In this document: in pieces, positions 1 through 10,554 of the stretch
Layout of the letters: each line of letters starts with the position of its first letter
How positions within the stretch are numbered: the first letter of the stretch is position 1
DNA from: Hirudo medicinalis
Lineage: Eukaryota > Annelida > Clitellata > Hirudinida > Hirudinidae
Direction of reading: 5' to 3'
Length of the DNA: 54,575 bases
Assembly (NCBI GenBank): GCA_011800805.1
Contig: MPNW01000534.1
Coordinates: 103,918-158,492 of the forward strand
Position numbers and translations under genes: made by a program
Notes under the pieces: generated by a model
Told to the model about the DNA's origin: nothing
Databases searched by the model: none
Seen by the model: only the letters and a program-made list of their open reading frames with translations

Positions 1-144
1 TGCGGTCGTAATAGCAACAGTCGTAATGTGTCGTGTTCGCAACCCAGCCTGCACCGCCAGGGAGCGCCCTCGGGTAGGGGCGCTATATAAATGGTAGATC
101 GATTAAAGTGCCTTCACATCCCATTCGAATACAAAAGGCACTCA
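1..144 (+). repeat. SINE family A, 3' part (5' cut by window edge)
   Basis: This copy runs from the middle of the tRNA-like head, through the B-box-like GTGTTCGCAACCC and the arm CCTGCAC, into a body with GGGGCGCTATATAAATGGT. It ends in a terminal hairpin (AGTGCCTT ... AAGGCACT). The same sequence recurs at 38564-38698, 45415-45570 (reverse) and 54448-54575. The missing head is visible in the copy at the other end of the window. Confidence 0.85.
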
Positions 145-742
145 AAATATCGGCTAAATACACAAATACACAAATCTTGTAGTTAATACTTTAAATCGCT
201 AATTTAAAGCCAGAGCTGATCAATATTCATGCACTTCCTCAAGCGTTGCGATTGGCAAACGTTTCCAGAAATAGGTCACGCCAATCGTACGAAATTTTGC
301 ATGAAGTTTTTAGTCTAATTAAATAAAACAAGAATTTTAATTACTTGTAATTTTGAAACAAAATTTATTTAAATAACATATTTCTCATTTTTGAACGACT
401 TAATGTATTCAATATGTAAGTGAACTATGATAACGCCGGATTACTAGCTAGTTATGTAAAACAAATAATAAAATAAACTATATTCGAGTTTATAGCAAAC
501 CTATATATTATCTCAAATGTTTTAACTTAACTTTCAATAAAATTTTAAATTGGATGCCATTTAATCGAATGGTCTTTTTAATCGAATTCTTTGATGTTAT
601 GCTGTTTATTTGAATTGAATGAGTGTATATGGTGGGATAAACCTATATTACGGCTATTTCTTTATTGTTTATACTTAATGACGTATATCTAACGTATTCA
701 AAAAATAACGTTTCCACAGATTCGTTCTTTCATTAATTAGCA
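145..742. other. AT-rich upstream region, no gene seen
   Basis: AT-rich sequence between the SINE and the start codon at 743. I see no coding exon or repeat. It presumably holds the promoter and 5' UTR of the small membrane-protein gene. Confidence 0.4.
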
Positions 743-3700
743 ATGTCGTCCGAAGTACCGTTGGAAAATGAAGAAAATAAAAATTCAGATAAAAAAAAGG
801 ACGATTCATCAGAAAAGCCCATAAATTTTGTTCCTGCCATCATTGCATCCATAATTACTCTGCCTTGTATTTGTGGACTTTTCGCCCTTGTTTTAGTCTG
901 TAAGTTCCCAACGACAAAAATTCTACATTAATAAATATATTTTATTACATAAAGAATTATTAATATAATAATTTTATGTTTTCGGTTAAAAATATTGAAG
1001 TATTTGTTCAGTGTAAAACATGTGATAATATGTAAATAAAAAATAAATAAAAGAAAGACCGAGGGACGAACAGGAAATACTAGTAGCAACCCGGAAAGGC
1101 GAGTGACTTCTCGGAGAGACGTGGTCGCGCCCCGGACTAGCAATCATGTGCAATAACTTCTTGCTATTACGGAACCAAAGGAAATATGCCCAGCACTCCA
1201 GCCGAAAGGAAGGGGGGAATGAAGAGTCCATTCCCGCACAGATAACGACCCAGCTTCCCAATAGACTTTCGATTTAGGACTTGCCTTGGACAATGTCGTG
1301 TAGAAGTGTAGCTGTGAGAGAATGTTTCGAACGAGCAAGGGATTGAAGATTCACAGGAGAAAAAAAGGGCTGTTTACTCGTGGTTGAACACATGTTTGCA
1401 GGCAGATAAAACATCGAACGTCACCGAGCCGGATGCGGACCACTGTTCTCCTCAAAATGCTAGCCCTCCAAGACCAAGGATCAAATTCCCTTCAGTCAAG
1501 CAAAAAGCGAGTTGGATCAAGCGCTCGGAAAAGAGCTGAAGAAAGTTGTGAGAAGGACTTCCCAGTAAAATCCTTCACGGATGTCATCTTCAAGACCTGC
1601 TTGGAGAGGTTTGGTCTCCTGACGACCAAGTGTGTGGGCGAGCCCAAACAGTCTAGGAGGCAGAATTGCAGCAACTCAAGAAAGAGAAGAAAATGCTCAA
1701 AAAAACGCTGGAAGAGTGCGGGAGAAGACAAAAAAGTGGGTCTCTCGGTCCTTTGGAATGATGTTTAAAAAGAAGGTAGCCGATCTACGAGAGGGTCAGA
1801 CTTAAAAAGTACCAGAGTCGTCGGGCAAGAACAAATTTCTTCAAGGACCCTTACCAATTCGAAAGGTCATTGCTCGATCCTCCCAAGACAGGCACTCTTA
1901 GCGTGGATCAATCGGAGCTGGAGGAACATCTCATTCAAACTTACAATGTTGCTCTTCGCGGCATAGTTTTGATGGAAAGGTCGGATATTCCAGCAGTTCC
2001 TATGCCGACCATTTCCTCCTGAATCGAAGAAATCTCAGGCTGGTTTTGAGAAAAGCGGGGAATCGATCAGCGCCAGGAGCCAACTGAGTCCCTTTATCTG
2101 AGTAACTGAGTATCTGTATACAACAGAACTCCCAGAGTAATGAGACGCCTCCACACATTCGTTGAAAAGACCTGGTCATCCGGCACTGTGAACGAAGAAT
2201 AGAAGCAAGCTGAAGGCATCTTCATCCCTAGAGAAGGAGTCCCGAGGAATCAAGCAGTTCAAGCCGATTTCGCTGCTAAACATTGAGGGAAAAGTCTTTT
2301 TCGCTATTATGGCCCATAAGCTCACCCAGTTTGTGATGACGAACCACTACGTCAATACCTCAGTACAGTAAGGAGGTAGTCCAGGCATACCTGGATGAAT
2401 CGAACACATCAACAAGCCAATCGGTTGAATCTGTACGTTGTTTGGCTTGATCTGGCGAACGCGTATGGAGCGGTGCCCCACCAACTCATTGGAAGACACT
2501 AGAAACCCACCACGTATCAAAACCTATGGTCAATTACTTCGAAGGGTTCGAGATGAGGTTCACCCCAAAGGACTTCACATCAAGGTGGGTGCAACTCCAG
2601 GTTGGAATTGCCATGTGGTTCGCCATCTCTCCCGCCCTCTTCATACTGGCAATTCAATACAGCGGGCATTCCAGCGGTACACATTGGCGGCTGGACTTAC
2701 ATTCCTTCGATCAAGGCCTTTATGGATGACACATACCCTATTCACGCTTAGAAAACAGGTCACGCAGAAAACGCTGGACAAGTTGGATGACCTGCTCAAT
2801 TTGTGCCGGATGTCGTTCAAGCCCTCAAAATCCAGAAGCCTCGCTCTCACAAAAGGAAAAATTTGCTGAGACTCGTTTTGCGTGGTTGCTGGACAGAGAA
2901 TCCAAACTGTGAGGAGCACTTGAAAAGTCAGGAAGGAAGTTCAAGACTCATCAAGAGATCATAAAGTCAGAATAAGCTTTGAAGTTTGAGGAGATCCTCT
3001 CCAGCGTGATCGTCAGTGTTGATTGGAATCATTTCCAAAGATGGTCTAAGGCGAGCTTACCAGTTAGAGCCGCATTAGTAATCCAGGAGAGAAGGAGAGA
3101 AATCGAGAATGACAGAATTTCAAAAGCGATCCAACAATCTCAACAAGGTCAGTGCACCTCGTGGGATGAGGCCTTGCAAAGATCTCTCATATGGCAGGAG
3201 ATCTGGGGCATATCCCCACTCAGACTGGCTTTTGTCATCTACGATGTTTTACCTTCCCGTGACAACCTTCAAAGGTGGGGTATGACGAAATACGTTGCAT
3301 GTGTGCTCTGTGGAGAGAGAAAAACCCTGCGTCATGTGCTGTCGGGGTGCAGATATGCTCTGGCTCAAAGTCGTTTCACCTGGCCTTCATTTCACACAAC
3401 CATGTCCTGAAAATTGCATCAGAAGCCATGAAAACAGCTTGCTCTGGCGCCAACACCCGGGAATCAGCCCCTCGGAGAAGGATGTACTTCCTGCTCGAAG
3501 GTGCCTCCCAGTTTGCAAGGAACTGCAAACCCCGAGTAAACATCTCCTCGATAATGTCAACGATTAGATAGCAGCAAATTTAGAAGGATTAATGCACTAA
3601 CCCCAGGTGACCGATTCATTCATATTGGTGGAGTTGACGGTTCCATGGGATTACGGTTAGCAATTGCCTAAAGGAAGAAAGATACTGAGTTGACTTTGGA

Positions 3701-4727
3701 CCTCAAAGATAAAGGGTACAAAGTTTGGTTGTTCACGATAGAGATGGGGCAAGAGGTCTTGTTGGAAGGTCCACGTAAGCATTCCTGAGAAATATCGGTC
3801 TCACAAATATCGGTCAACTCTACATAAGTCGAGCGAGCTGGCGCGGGTGGTTCTCGGTGCGGTTGAGGTAGGAGACAAGAACTGTGATTGCATGTCGGGA
3901 GGAGGCAGTGAAAGAGGTTTGGTAGTTTGAAGACGAGAAAGAAGGGGAAGGTTCAGTAATGCCAACCACCGATCAGGCCGGCCCGGCCCCGGAGAACGTC
4001 AGAGATTTTCAGGGCCGAAACGTTCGGCGAAGGGGCTACCTCTCTGAGGATCTTTGTTGGCGCTCTTCATACGGAGCTTCAATTTCTTTCTAGTAAATAA
4101 AAAATAAATAAAAGAAAGATAAAATTTGACTTTAAAGGCGTGGCTTTTTAAGTAACGACAGAGTAAATTTAAATAATTAAATAAAATTTTATATATGCTT
4201 TTATTATTTTTTTTCTATTTTTTCGTCCAAACATACCTTGAAATGCCACTCACTTCACTAATGGTAATGGTCTTGGTCATATTCATAAAGTTATGCTGAG
4301 GACATTAATAAAATACTACTACTAATGGTACTGGGGGTTTGTGAGGAAATACCCATTTATAAAAACGCCATTCATTAAGATGTCTTTTAAAGTACAAACA
4401 AATATTTTAAAAAAATTGGCGATAGATAATTACTACAAAACAATTGTAATTACAATTAATATTTAAATACACCATAAACATAATTTTATCTGATGCGGAA
4501 GTTGCATTATCAAAATTAGGTAAAGCTAAATGAAGTGAATTTCCATACCACATTAGTTCCTAACTGCATTTTTTTCAGGTCTTGGAAAAATGTCGGCCTC
4601 AAAAGGAGAAAGACAAACAGCTAAATATCATCTTAGTGTTGCCTATATTTTTTCCTTTGCTGGAGTTTTGGTATTTATTTTTGTGTTAACATGTTCCGAA
4701 CTAAAGATATCGGTAAAGACATCATAA
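743..4727 (+). CDS. Small protein with two membrane segments, two exons
   Basis: Exons 743-899 and 4579-4727. The donor gtaagt follows TTTTAGTCT and the acceptor is tttttcag; phase 1 joins as TGT. The product is about 101 aa: an acidic and lysine-rich N-terminus (about 1-26), a hydrophobic segment around residues 30-53, a short charged loop with KGERQ, a second hydrophobic segment around 72-90, and a short tail ending at TAA. I do not recognise the family. The two-helix hairpin shape suggests a small integral membrane protein. A GTAAAG at 4713 could be another donor, so the C-terminus is not certain. The 3.7-kb intron carries an R2-like insertion, which is harmless if spliced out. The intact frame across the splice and canonical sites support a real gene. 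Confidence 0.55.
1032..1058 (+). repeat. Target site duplication, left copy (27 nt)
   Basis: An A/T-rich 27-nt sequence identical to 4093-4119. The two flank the R2-like element exactly, and the preceding base differs (T versus A), so the match ends there. Confidence 0.85.
1059..4092 (+). mobile_element. Decayed R2-like non-LTR retrotransposon (copy 1)
   Basis: A 3.03-kb element inside the intron of the small membrane-protein gene. The 5' leader has AGAGACGTGGTCGCG, shared with the copy at 10555. Frameshifted coding pieces follow in order: an N-terminal region ending near RSLLDPPKTGTLSVDQ (1860-1920); reverse transcriptase motif A as [14 protein letters not shown] (2446-2490); a damaged motif with AMWFAISP where copy 3 has AMGCAISP; and a C-terminal region with the zinc knuckle CVLCGERKTLRHVLSGC (3300-3350). 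The 3' UTR shares a conserved block with copy 3. The enzyme is broken by many frameshifts, and the catalytic FMDD box is not readable. This architecture, with the zinc knuckle after the RT, belongs to non-LTR elements with a restriction-like endonuclease. Confidence 0.85.
4093..4119 (+). repeat. Target site duplication, right copy (27 nt)
   Basis: Exact copy of 1032-1058, directly after the 3' end of the R2-like element. Confidence 0.85.
4120..4578. other. Rest of intron, with a short dispersed repeat
   Basis: AT-rich intron sequence. Positions 4284-4307 match 12240-12263 at 23 of 24 bases (core AGTTATGCTGAGGACATTA). Otherwise nothing recognisable before the splice acceptor at 4571-4578. Confidence 0.4.
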
Positions 4728-5052
4728 ATTAATTTCCATTTTTCTGATCGAAGAAATTTAGGCTCACGTTTTAAAAGTAGATTTTGTATTTCCACTGATC
4801 CAATTATATCAACTAGTTTAAAAATAAATGTAATATTGTTAAATGTTTGTATATAGAAAGTTTATAAGACGGTCTAAAACGTTTATTTTCTTTTAAAATT
4901 TTTAATTATCCATTAACGTTGAAGCCCAAAATGACGATTAAGTTTTAAACTTATAAGGCAAGCTTAATTTTGCTTTGAAAATCATTTTTAATGTCGGTTA
5001 GCGTTAGCTTTCTTGTACGCGTAAATTTTCTTAACCCAATACCAATACCAAA

Positions 5053-5549
5053 ATGGAATTAAATTGGATTTACACATGGAGATTGTAAAAAAAATTGATC
5101 TTATGATATTATTATTAATAATTACCAGCACGAAAGTACAACGTGAAAATGAACTTGAGAAAAACTAAAGTTTCAAACCATCTAAACTCTACAAACAGCC
5201 AAACTTCAAAATCGAATGCCACAATGCCTATCAGCATAACAATCATCTACGAGCACTTCGAAATTTAAAATATTTTGAGCGTTCACTAGGTGTACATGAT
5301 GTTCCAATCTCAACTCCATTACAGAAACAATATACAGAATTGTGCGCCACTGTGGTTGACAATTTCGGGTCGTTTCCTCTTGTTCATCCATCTGAACAAA
5401 TCATTATTGAAGGTAAGCTGTGACGGGCTCAAATGTAATGAATTACATCATTTATAAGACATGATTCAGGAAGGAAGACCTTCGATAAACTAATGAATGA
5501 AGATTTCTCTTCAGGGCTGTCTGATCAAACGAGTTGCTCTTTTCTTTAA
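5053..5549 (+). CDS. Unknown small protein, three exons
   Basis: Proposed exons 5053-5084, 5171-5412 and 5515-5549, giving about 102 aa. Donors are gtaaaa and gtaagc; acceptors are aactaaag and ctcttcag; phases 2 and 1 fit and the frame stays open to TAA. If the acceptor at 5128 were used instead, an in-frame TAA at 5166 would stop translation. The middle exon encodes a mixed, soluble-looking sequence with YFERSLGVHDVPISTPLQK and LVHPSEQIIIEG, no membrane segment and no cysteine-rich motif. I do not recognise the family. It lies just downstream of the two-membrane-segment gene on the same strand and could be a distal part of another transcript. Confidence 0.4.
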
Positions 5550-5639
5550 AATTAAAAACAAAAAACACATCCCAGACTACTCGGCAAATTGCGATCCTAT
5601 GGAATGGTAATGGATTTCATGAGCTGTCAGATATTTTAT

Positions 5640-5960
5640 TTTATGGATGAGATTTTAGACCCTATCAAGGTCACAAGTGGGGTCTCAGCGTTTTGGACCC
5701 AACACTCTTTCTTCTCTTCGTAAACGACATTGGCTCCTTGGCCTCTAAAAGGGTAAAATTCACACTATTTGCAGATGATATCAAACTGTATGAACGTAAA
5801 TCGGTAGAATTTGAATAGCAAGCAAAAATACTTTTTGGAAAAAAAATTGCAGCTTAGCGTCGAAAAAGTGTAAGGTTTTCTCGATTTCAGGATCATCTTT
5901 CAACAAGACTATTCCAAAAAGACAAGACCTACCCTTGGAACCCCACCACAATTATTTGAT
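5640..5960 (+). mobile_element. LINE reverse transcriptase fragment
   Basis: Frameshifted remains of a reverse transcriptase of the CR1/Jockey kind. VTSGV is followed after a frame change by LFLLFVNDIGSLASK and the catalytic FADDIKLYE box (about 5665-5815). No flanking element ends are recognisable. Dead fragment. Confidence 0.7.
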
Positions 5961-6016
5961 AGACAATGTTTATAGAGTTCAGAATCGTTTTAAAAGCAAT
6001 TCTATATCCATACGTC

Positions 6017-6377
6017 CATAGGCCTAGCAACGGGGGTGAGTTGGGGGAAAGTGCCCCTCTACCCCTGTCAGTTTGCCCCTTGATATTTTTCTAAATCCAT
6101 ATAATTCATAGAGAATAATAATTCATAAATAATTTATTAATCATAATACTCTTCCAGTAAATTAGGAAAGGTTTCGACATCAATATTTATTACATATTAT
6201 AAGTTTCGACAACTAAATTACAAGTGCCCTTTTGCTTTCCTTATATGTCTTTTGTGTGAAATTAATTGTTTGCCACTAATCCACCAGCACTATACTTTAC
6301 TACATCAATATTTATGTACACATAACAAGATTTGTCCCCACACCTCGACCGTTTTAAAAATCCTGGCTGCGCCACTG
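6017..6377. mobile_element. hAT-type MITE, 361 bp
   Basis: The ends look like hAT termini: the left begins CATAGGCCTAGCAACGGGG and the right, read from the other strand, begins CAGTGGCGCAGCCAGGA. Flanks CATACGTC (6009-6016) and CATACTTT (6378-6385) match at 6 of 8 positions, fitting an old 8-bp target duplication. There is no transposase inside. A related left part occurs at 8766-8980. Confidence 0.6.
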
Positions 6378-6379
6378 CA

Positions 6380-7006
6380 TACTTTATCTCAATTACCACG
6401 ACAAATTGAAGGTCCTCAGCATGAAATATCTGGAACATCGCAGACTCATTGCTGACCTGTGCTTATTTTTTCAAATTTTGAGGGGTTTGTTTCAACCGAA
6501 CTTACTGAAAGCAAGCACTATAGTCAATACCCTAATACTAGGAGCCATTTTGCAATTGCGTTTGTAATTGTGCACTATAATCAATTTGATTTGGCCAACA
6601 CCAGTTAACGTCGATCCCGCACTATCGATGGAAACAAGAGTCCGCTGTTCTTAATGTCTTTACTAAGTACCTTCTGGGATCTTCAACTGAATGATCCCTC
6701 CTTTCCTCCGTTCAGTGGGATACGATGCTAGGTTAAATACTAATTTGGTTTGCCTTGTTTTTGAAAAATTTCCATTTTTTTTATTTTTTTGTTAAATTCA
6801 GAAATATTCATCTGAGTTCAATAAATTTGAAAAAATTTATCAATCTTAGGCACATTGTGTATATTTAAGTAAAAAATCCAGAAAATTGTATTAATAGGAA
6901 AATCATTTAAAATTCACCCAATAAAGATATAAATACTGAAAATAACTCTTAATATTGCAAATATTTCGTAGTTTGCAATTATAGTATTGAATATGTTAAT
7001 GAATAT
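6380..7006. other. Unannotated AT-rich spacer
   Basis: No coding sequence, RNA gene or recognisable repeat seen. Confidence 0.35.
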
Positions 7007-7235
7007 TGTTGAAATAGTTTTGTTAATTGTTCTAAAACTATGTTATGTGGTTCTGAGGCACTCGGAAGTTGGTGAGAAGTTGCAGCGAGTAGCTTGTCGT
7101 GATGAAGTTGTCGATAGAAACTTTGTTGTAGAAAGACTGTAGTCAAGTTTCTTAATTGCTTAAAGTTGACAGTTACATTAAGTTGTTTATTAAACTATTA
7201 ACTGTTGTTTCCGTTTACTTCCATAATTTTCAATA
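7007..7235 (+). mobile_element. Solo Copia-type LTR (copy 1)
   Basis: A 229-bp sequence starting TGTTGAAATAG and ending TTTTCAATA, nearly identical in length and sequence to 40466-40681 and 44152-44378. The 40466 copy is followed by Copia gag and integrase remains, which identifies this as an LTR. No internal region is present here, so it is a solo LTR. Confidence 0.8.
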
Positions 7236-8765
7236 ATTACTATAATATATTTCGAATTTTTAAAGTATATGCCGTAGTTATCTTTATCAGGTGAATTATA
7301 ATCGATTTTACAAAAGATTTTTGCTATTCTTCATCTAAATATTCGAAATTAATTTTAAATGCATTCTAAAATGATCTACTCTAAGAATCATATATATTAT
7401 AAAAGGTAATGTTGAGTCGAATTCAAATATGTAATCGTTATTTTGCGGAACAGTTGAGCAATTTTAAATTTTGGTTCATATGTTAAAAATCGTGATAAAA
7501 ATTTAATTATAATCTATTTAACAATTTAAATATTATTATCAAATACTTCTATTTTAAATGCGTCTTTAGAGATATTAGTCGTATTTTTATGGGTTTTTTT
7601 TTTCAATTGTTTGAATTGTTCAAAAATGGCAGATGCAAATCTTAACATAACTCTTAACAACTAATAACTAATAAGTTAATAACTCTTAAAATCATGCTTT
7701 TCAATTAGTCACTGGTCACTGGTCCGTTCGGTACATGTAATGGTACACCATGAAAATTTTGGCGGTTTATTTGAAATTACAATGTTGGTACATTAAATAA
7801 TGCGATTAAAGCATTCATTCACGTAATAAAGATTCACAATTTGTAATAGCATTCACCATATTTTTCAATCACATTTGAGATAAAACATTTTAGTGGGGGG
7901 GGGGGGGGCAAAAAAATCCGGTCTATTCAATACTAGTCTCCGCTAGAGACCTTATCCTCAATCCTCCCACTTGAATGCCATTTATGGAAAGCTTGAAGCT
8001 TAAATTTCTGAGCTTTTACTATGAATTTAGGATGGCTTTTTCATTTTTGTGGTTTTGATGAGTTGACCTTGTCCTGGAGCAACCTTCTGCATAACATTCA
8101 TCACAATGTTGAGTAACAGTTTCCAGCAGTCATCGACTGAGACGCAATACTGAAACAAGTCCATTTAATTTCCCAAAAGTAGTTTTAAGACTTTCATAAG
8201 CTGATTTGATTAAATTTTGAATATGGACTACAGCTGATTGACTGGGAAGATTCGGTTTGAAGAGTGTTGTTGTCGTTCTGAGCAGTAGGAGGTGTCCTCA
8301 CACTTTGTGAAAATTTGCAACAAATGTAACCAAACTGAAATTAACTAAATTAACTTATTATCGTTTCCTCTACTTTTTAGCTATAAGCGATCTACAATGG
8401 ACCTACCTATCGAATTCGGAGATCACACTTTGACATCACAATGATACATTTTATGACCCCGGTTCGACTTCTGGTACCTTCTCCGACGAGAAGTATTGGA
8501 CAAAACGAACGCGACTGCTCAACGGACTTTTATTGGAAAGTAACTGTTAATCCAATGTGGAATTACATTATGTGAAATTATTTATTCTCATTAATATTAG
8601 CTCCTTGACTTCACTAGGAAATAACGTCATGAAATGTGCTTGTGATTAGATTACTTCCTCGATTAAAATAAAACTATTTTTGAAGGAAATCATCTTAAAT
8701 TGAAAGGATTCTAGCAATGTAATTTAGGGCAGGGATTATTGAAGAATTATTACATAAAGATTCAA
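7236..8765. other. AT-rich spacer with a 14-G run
   Basis: Mostly AT-rich. A run of 14 G lies at 7895-7908. I see possible transposon-like remnants around 8000-8550 but no readable protein. Confidence 0.3.
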
Positions 8766-8980
8766 CATAGGCGGGGGCATGGGGACATTTGCCCCCATCC
8801 CTGTCAGTTTGCCCCTTGATATTTCTAAATCCACGTAATTCATAATTAATAATAATTCATAAATAATTTATTTATCATAATGCAGCTCTAGCAAATTACG
8901 AAAGCTTTCGACGTCAATATTTATTACACATAATAAGTTTCAATAACTAAATTACAAATGTCTTTGCTTTCCATATGGAG
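8766..8980 (+). repeat. Second copy of the MITE at 6017, truncated
   Basis: Begins CATAGGCGGGGGCATGGGG and follows the 6017 copy through CCCTGTCAGTTTGCCCCTTG and TTCATAAATAATTTATT to about ATTACAAATGTC. The right hAT terminus is missing. Confidence 0.6.
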
Positions 8981-9833
8981 CATTCCACGTCAAATCGACA
9001 CAACATCTTGGATTTTGCTTAAATTTGGCACAGTTGATAACCTAGATGATTGTGTTAAGTAAATAAAATTTTAGATTTTTTTTGTCGATTAGTGTCAGAA
9101 ATATAGAGCTTTGACCACTAAACACCTCGTGATGGTTGAGAGGGTGGTTCTTGAAAACCTAGATGGATAATGTATACATCAAATTAAAGGTATTTGAAGG
9201 CTCTATTTGGGCAACGTACTTAGAATATTTTATTTTCAATATTTAAAAAGATATTGTCAATTAAACCCTTTCAAACCAGCTTAACGTAAGTAAGTTCGTA
9301 CAAAAATTATTTATTGATTTATTTTTTTTAAGTATTCAGAACATTATAAAGAACACATACAAATTCAGAGTGGGCACTCTTATAGCTTTTTCATAGTGAA
9401 TTTTTTTATATTGCCTAGAATTTGCGAATCAAGTAGATATGACGAAACTGATGCAATATATTCTCACGGGACAAAAACAGCAGAATGATGGTCCTCTTTT
9501 GCCCGAGGGAGTAAAATTTCCTATATCCAATATATCTTCATTCGATGCATTAGAGTAGGGGTGTGCAACAATTTTCATTGGTGGGCCACTTTTGAACATG
9601 GGAATAACAATTAGGACCAGTCACGGTCAAAAATATTGAAATCTAATGACAACTAGAATTGAGTATTTGTAATATTGACAAGTAGTATTGAGTTATGAAT
9701 ACATTGTGAATACATTTTTAAACAATACAGACAACTGAAATTAAGTCTAGTTTTATTAATGTGAAACTTGGTATTTTGTGCTTTTGCACAATTAATCAGT
9801 GTCCGCCCTGACTGATGTGGTGGCAACTCGAAG
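8981..9833. other. AT-rich spacer
   Basis: Nothing that I can identify as a gene. The segment after 8981 (GAGCATTCCACGTCAAATCG) has the look of repetitive DNA but has no second copy in this window. Confidence 0.3.
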
Positions 9834-10169
9834 CTACTGGTCATCTGTCTTTAGTAAATTTCGTTCTTGAGAACTGCTCACAACATTGCTGCCAAAAAGT
9901 GATGTCAATTTCCTAACATGTTGCTCCAAATTTGGATGCTTTCCAAACACATAATTTTTGTAGAAAATAACCAAGTCATTGGTGTCATATGTTCTGAAGT
10001 CCATATCATACTGCAAATATATCAGCTCCATTTGATAGTAATCAGAACTGCCCTCAGGTGCCATGTCATATAGCTGAGAAAACAGGTTGAACTCAGTTTC
10101 ACATTTTCTGAAATCAGCAAATCTGCTGGTAAATTCATACAGCATACAACTTGCCAACGCTTTCAGCAT
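9834..10169 (-). mobile_element. hAT transposase C-terminal fragment (GTF2IRD2/ZBED-like type)
   Basis: A 111-codon open frame resembling the C-terminal part of hAT transposases of the GTF2IRD2/FAM200/ZBED5 group. It has EFTSRFADFRKCETEFNLFS, then PEGSSDYYQMELIYLQYDMD and PNLEQHVRKLTSLFGS, the usual approach to the hAT dimerisation region. The rest of the transposase is absent here; a related N-terminal zinc-finger piece lies at 41535-41790. Confidence 0.7.
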
Positions 10170-10306
10170 ATTTGGAACTATCCAAATCTGTCATTTAGGC
10201 TCTTCTGACAGCTAAACTGGGAAAATGAGAAGCATTATCAGATGATATGAATTGTGTCTCAAAGAAAACAACATCTCTGGCTATCTACAACTTCTTTGTG
10301 ACAGGA

Positions 10307-10543
10307 TCAACTAATCTGTGTCCTTTCGTGTTGCCACTGTAACCAACAAGTATTCACTCTTTTGACTTTGAATCTAATTTCTTCCAGCAGCAAAATTCTA
10401 AAGTGACTTAGATATCGTTTTCTTTTCGTCCACGCTTCATAAGGAGGTAAACTTTTCAATGATTTGGTGGGAGACGGGTTTTTAAGGTAAGCAGCTGTAA
10501 CAATTGCCTCAGCCCAAAATTCACTACCGACACCTGAGTCCAT
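10307..10543 (-). mobile_element. Copia integrase fragment
   Basis: Encodes the Copia integrase segment FWAEAIVTAAYLKN, PTKSL, PPYEAW and LSHFRI, the region after the DDE core. It is frameshifted at the C-terminal side and has no LTR beside it. Dead fragment sitting directly against the R2-like copy 2. Confidence 0.75.
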
Positions 10544-10554
10544 AAATATACTAG

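Noticed and set aside
1492..1731. Minus-strand 79-codon frame
   Set aside because: It is the reverse of the R2-like coding strand; the plus strand carries the recognisable protein pieces.
5129..5170. In-frame stop making the 5053-5549 gene a pseudogene
   Set aside because: An acceptor at 5170 skips the TAA and keeps the same frame, so a pseudogene is not required.
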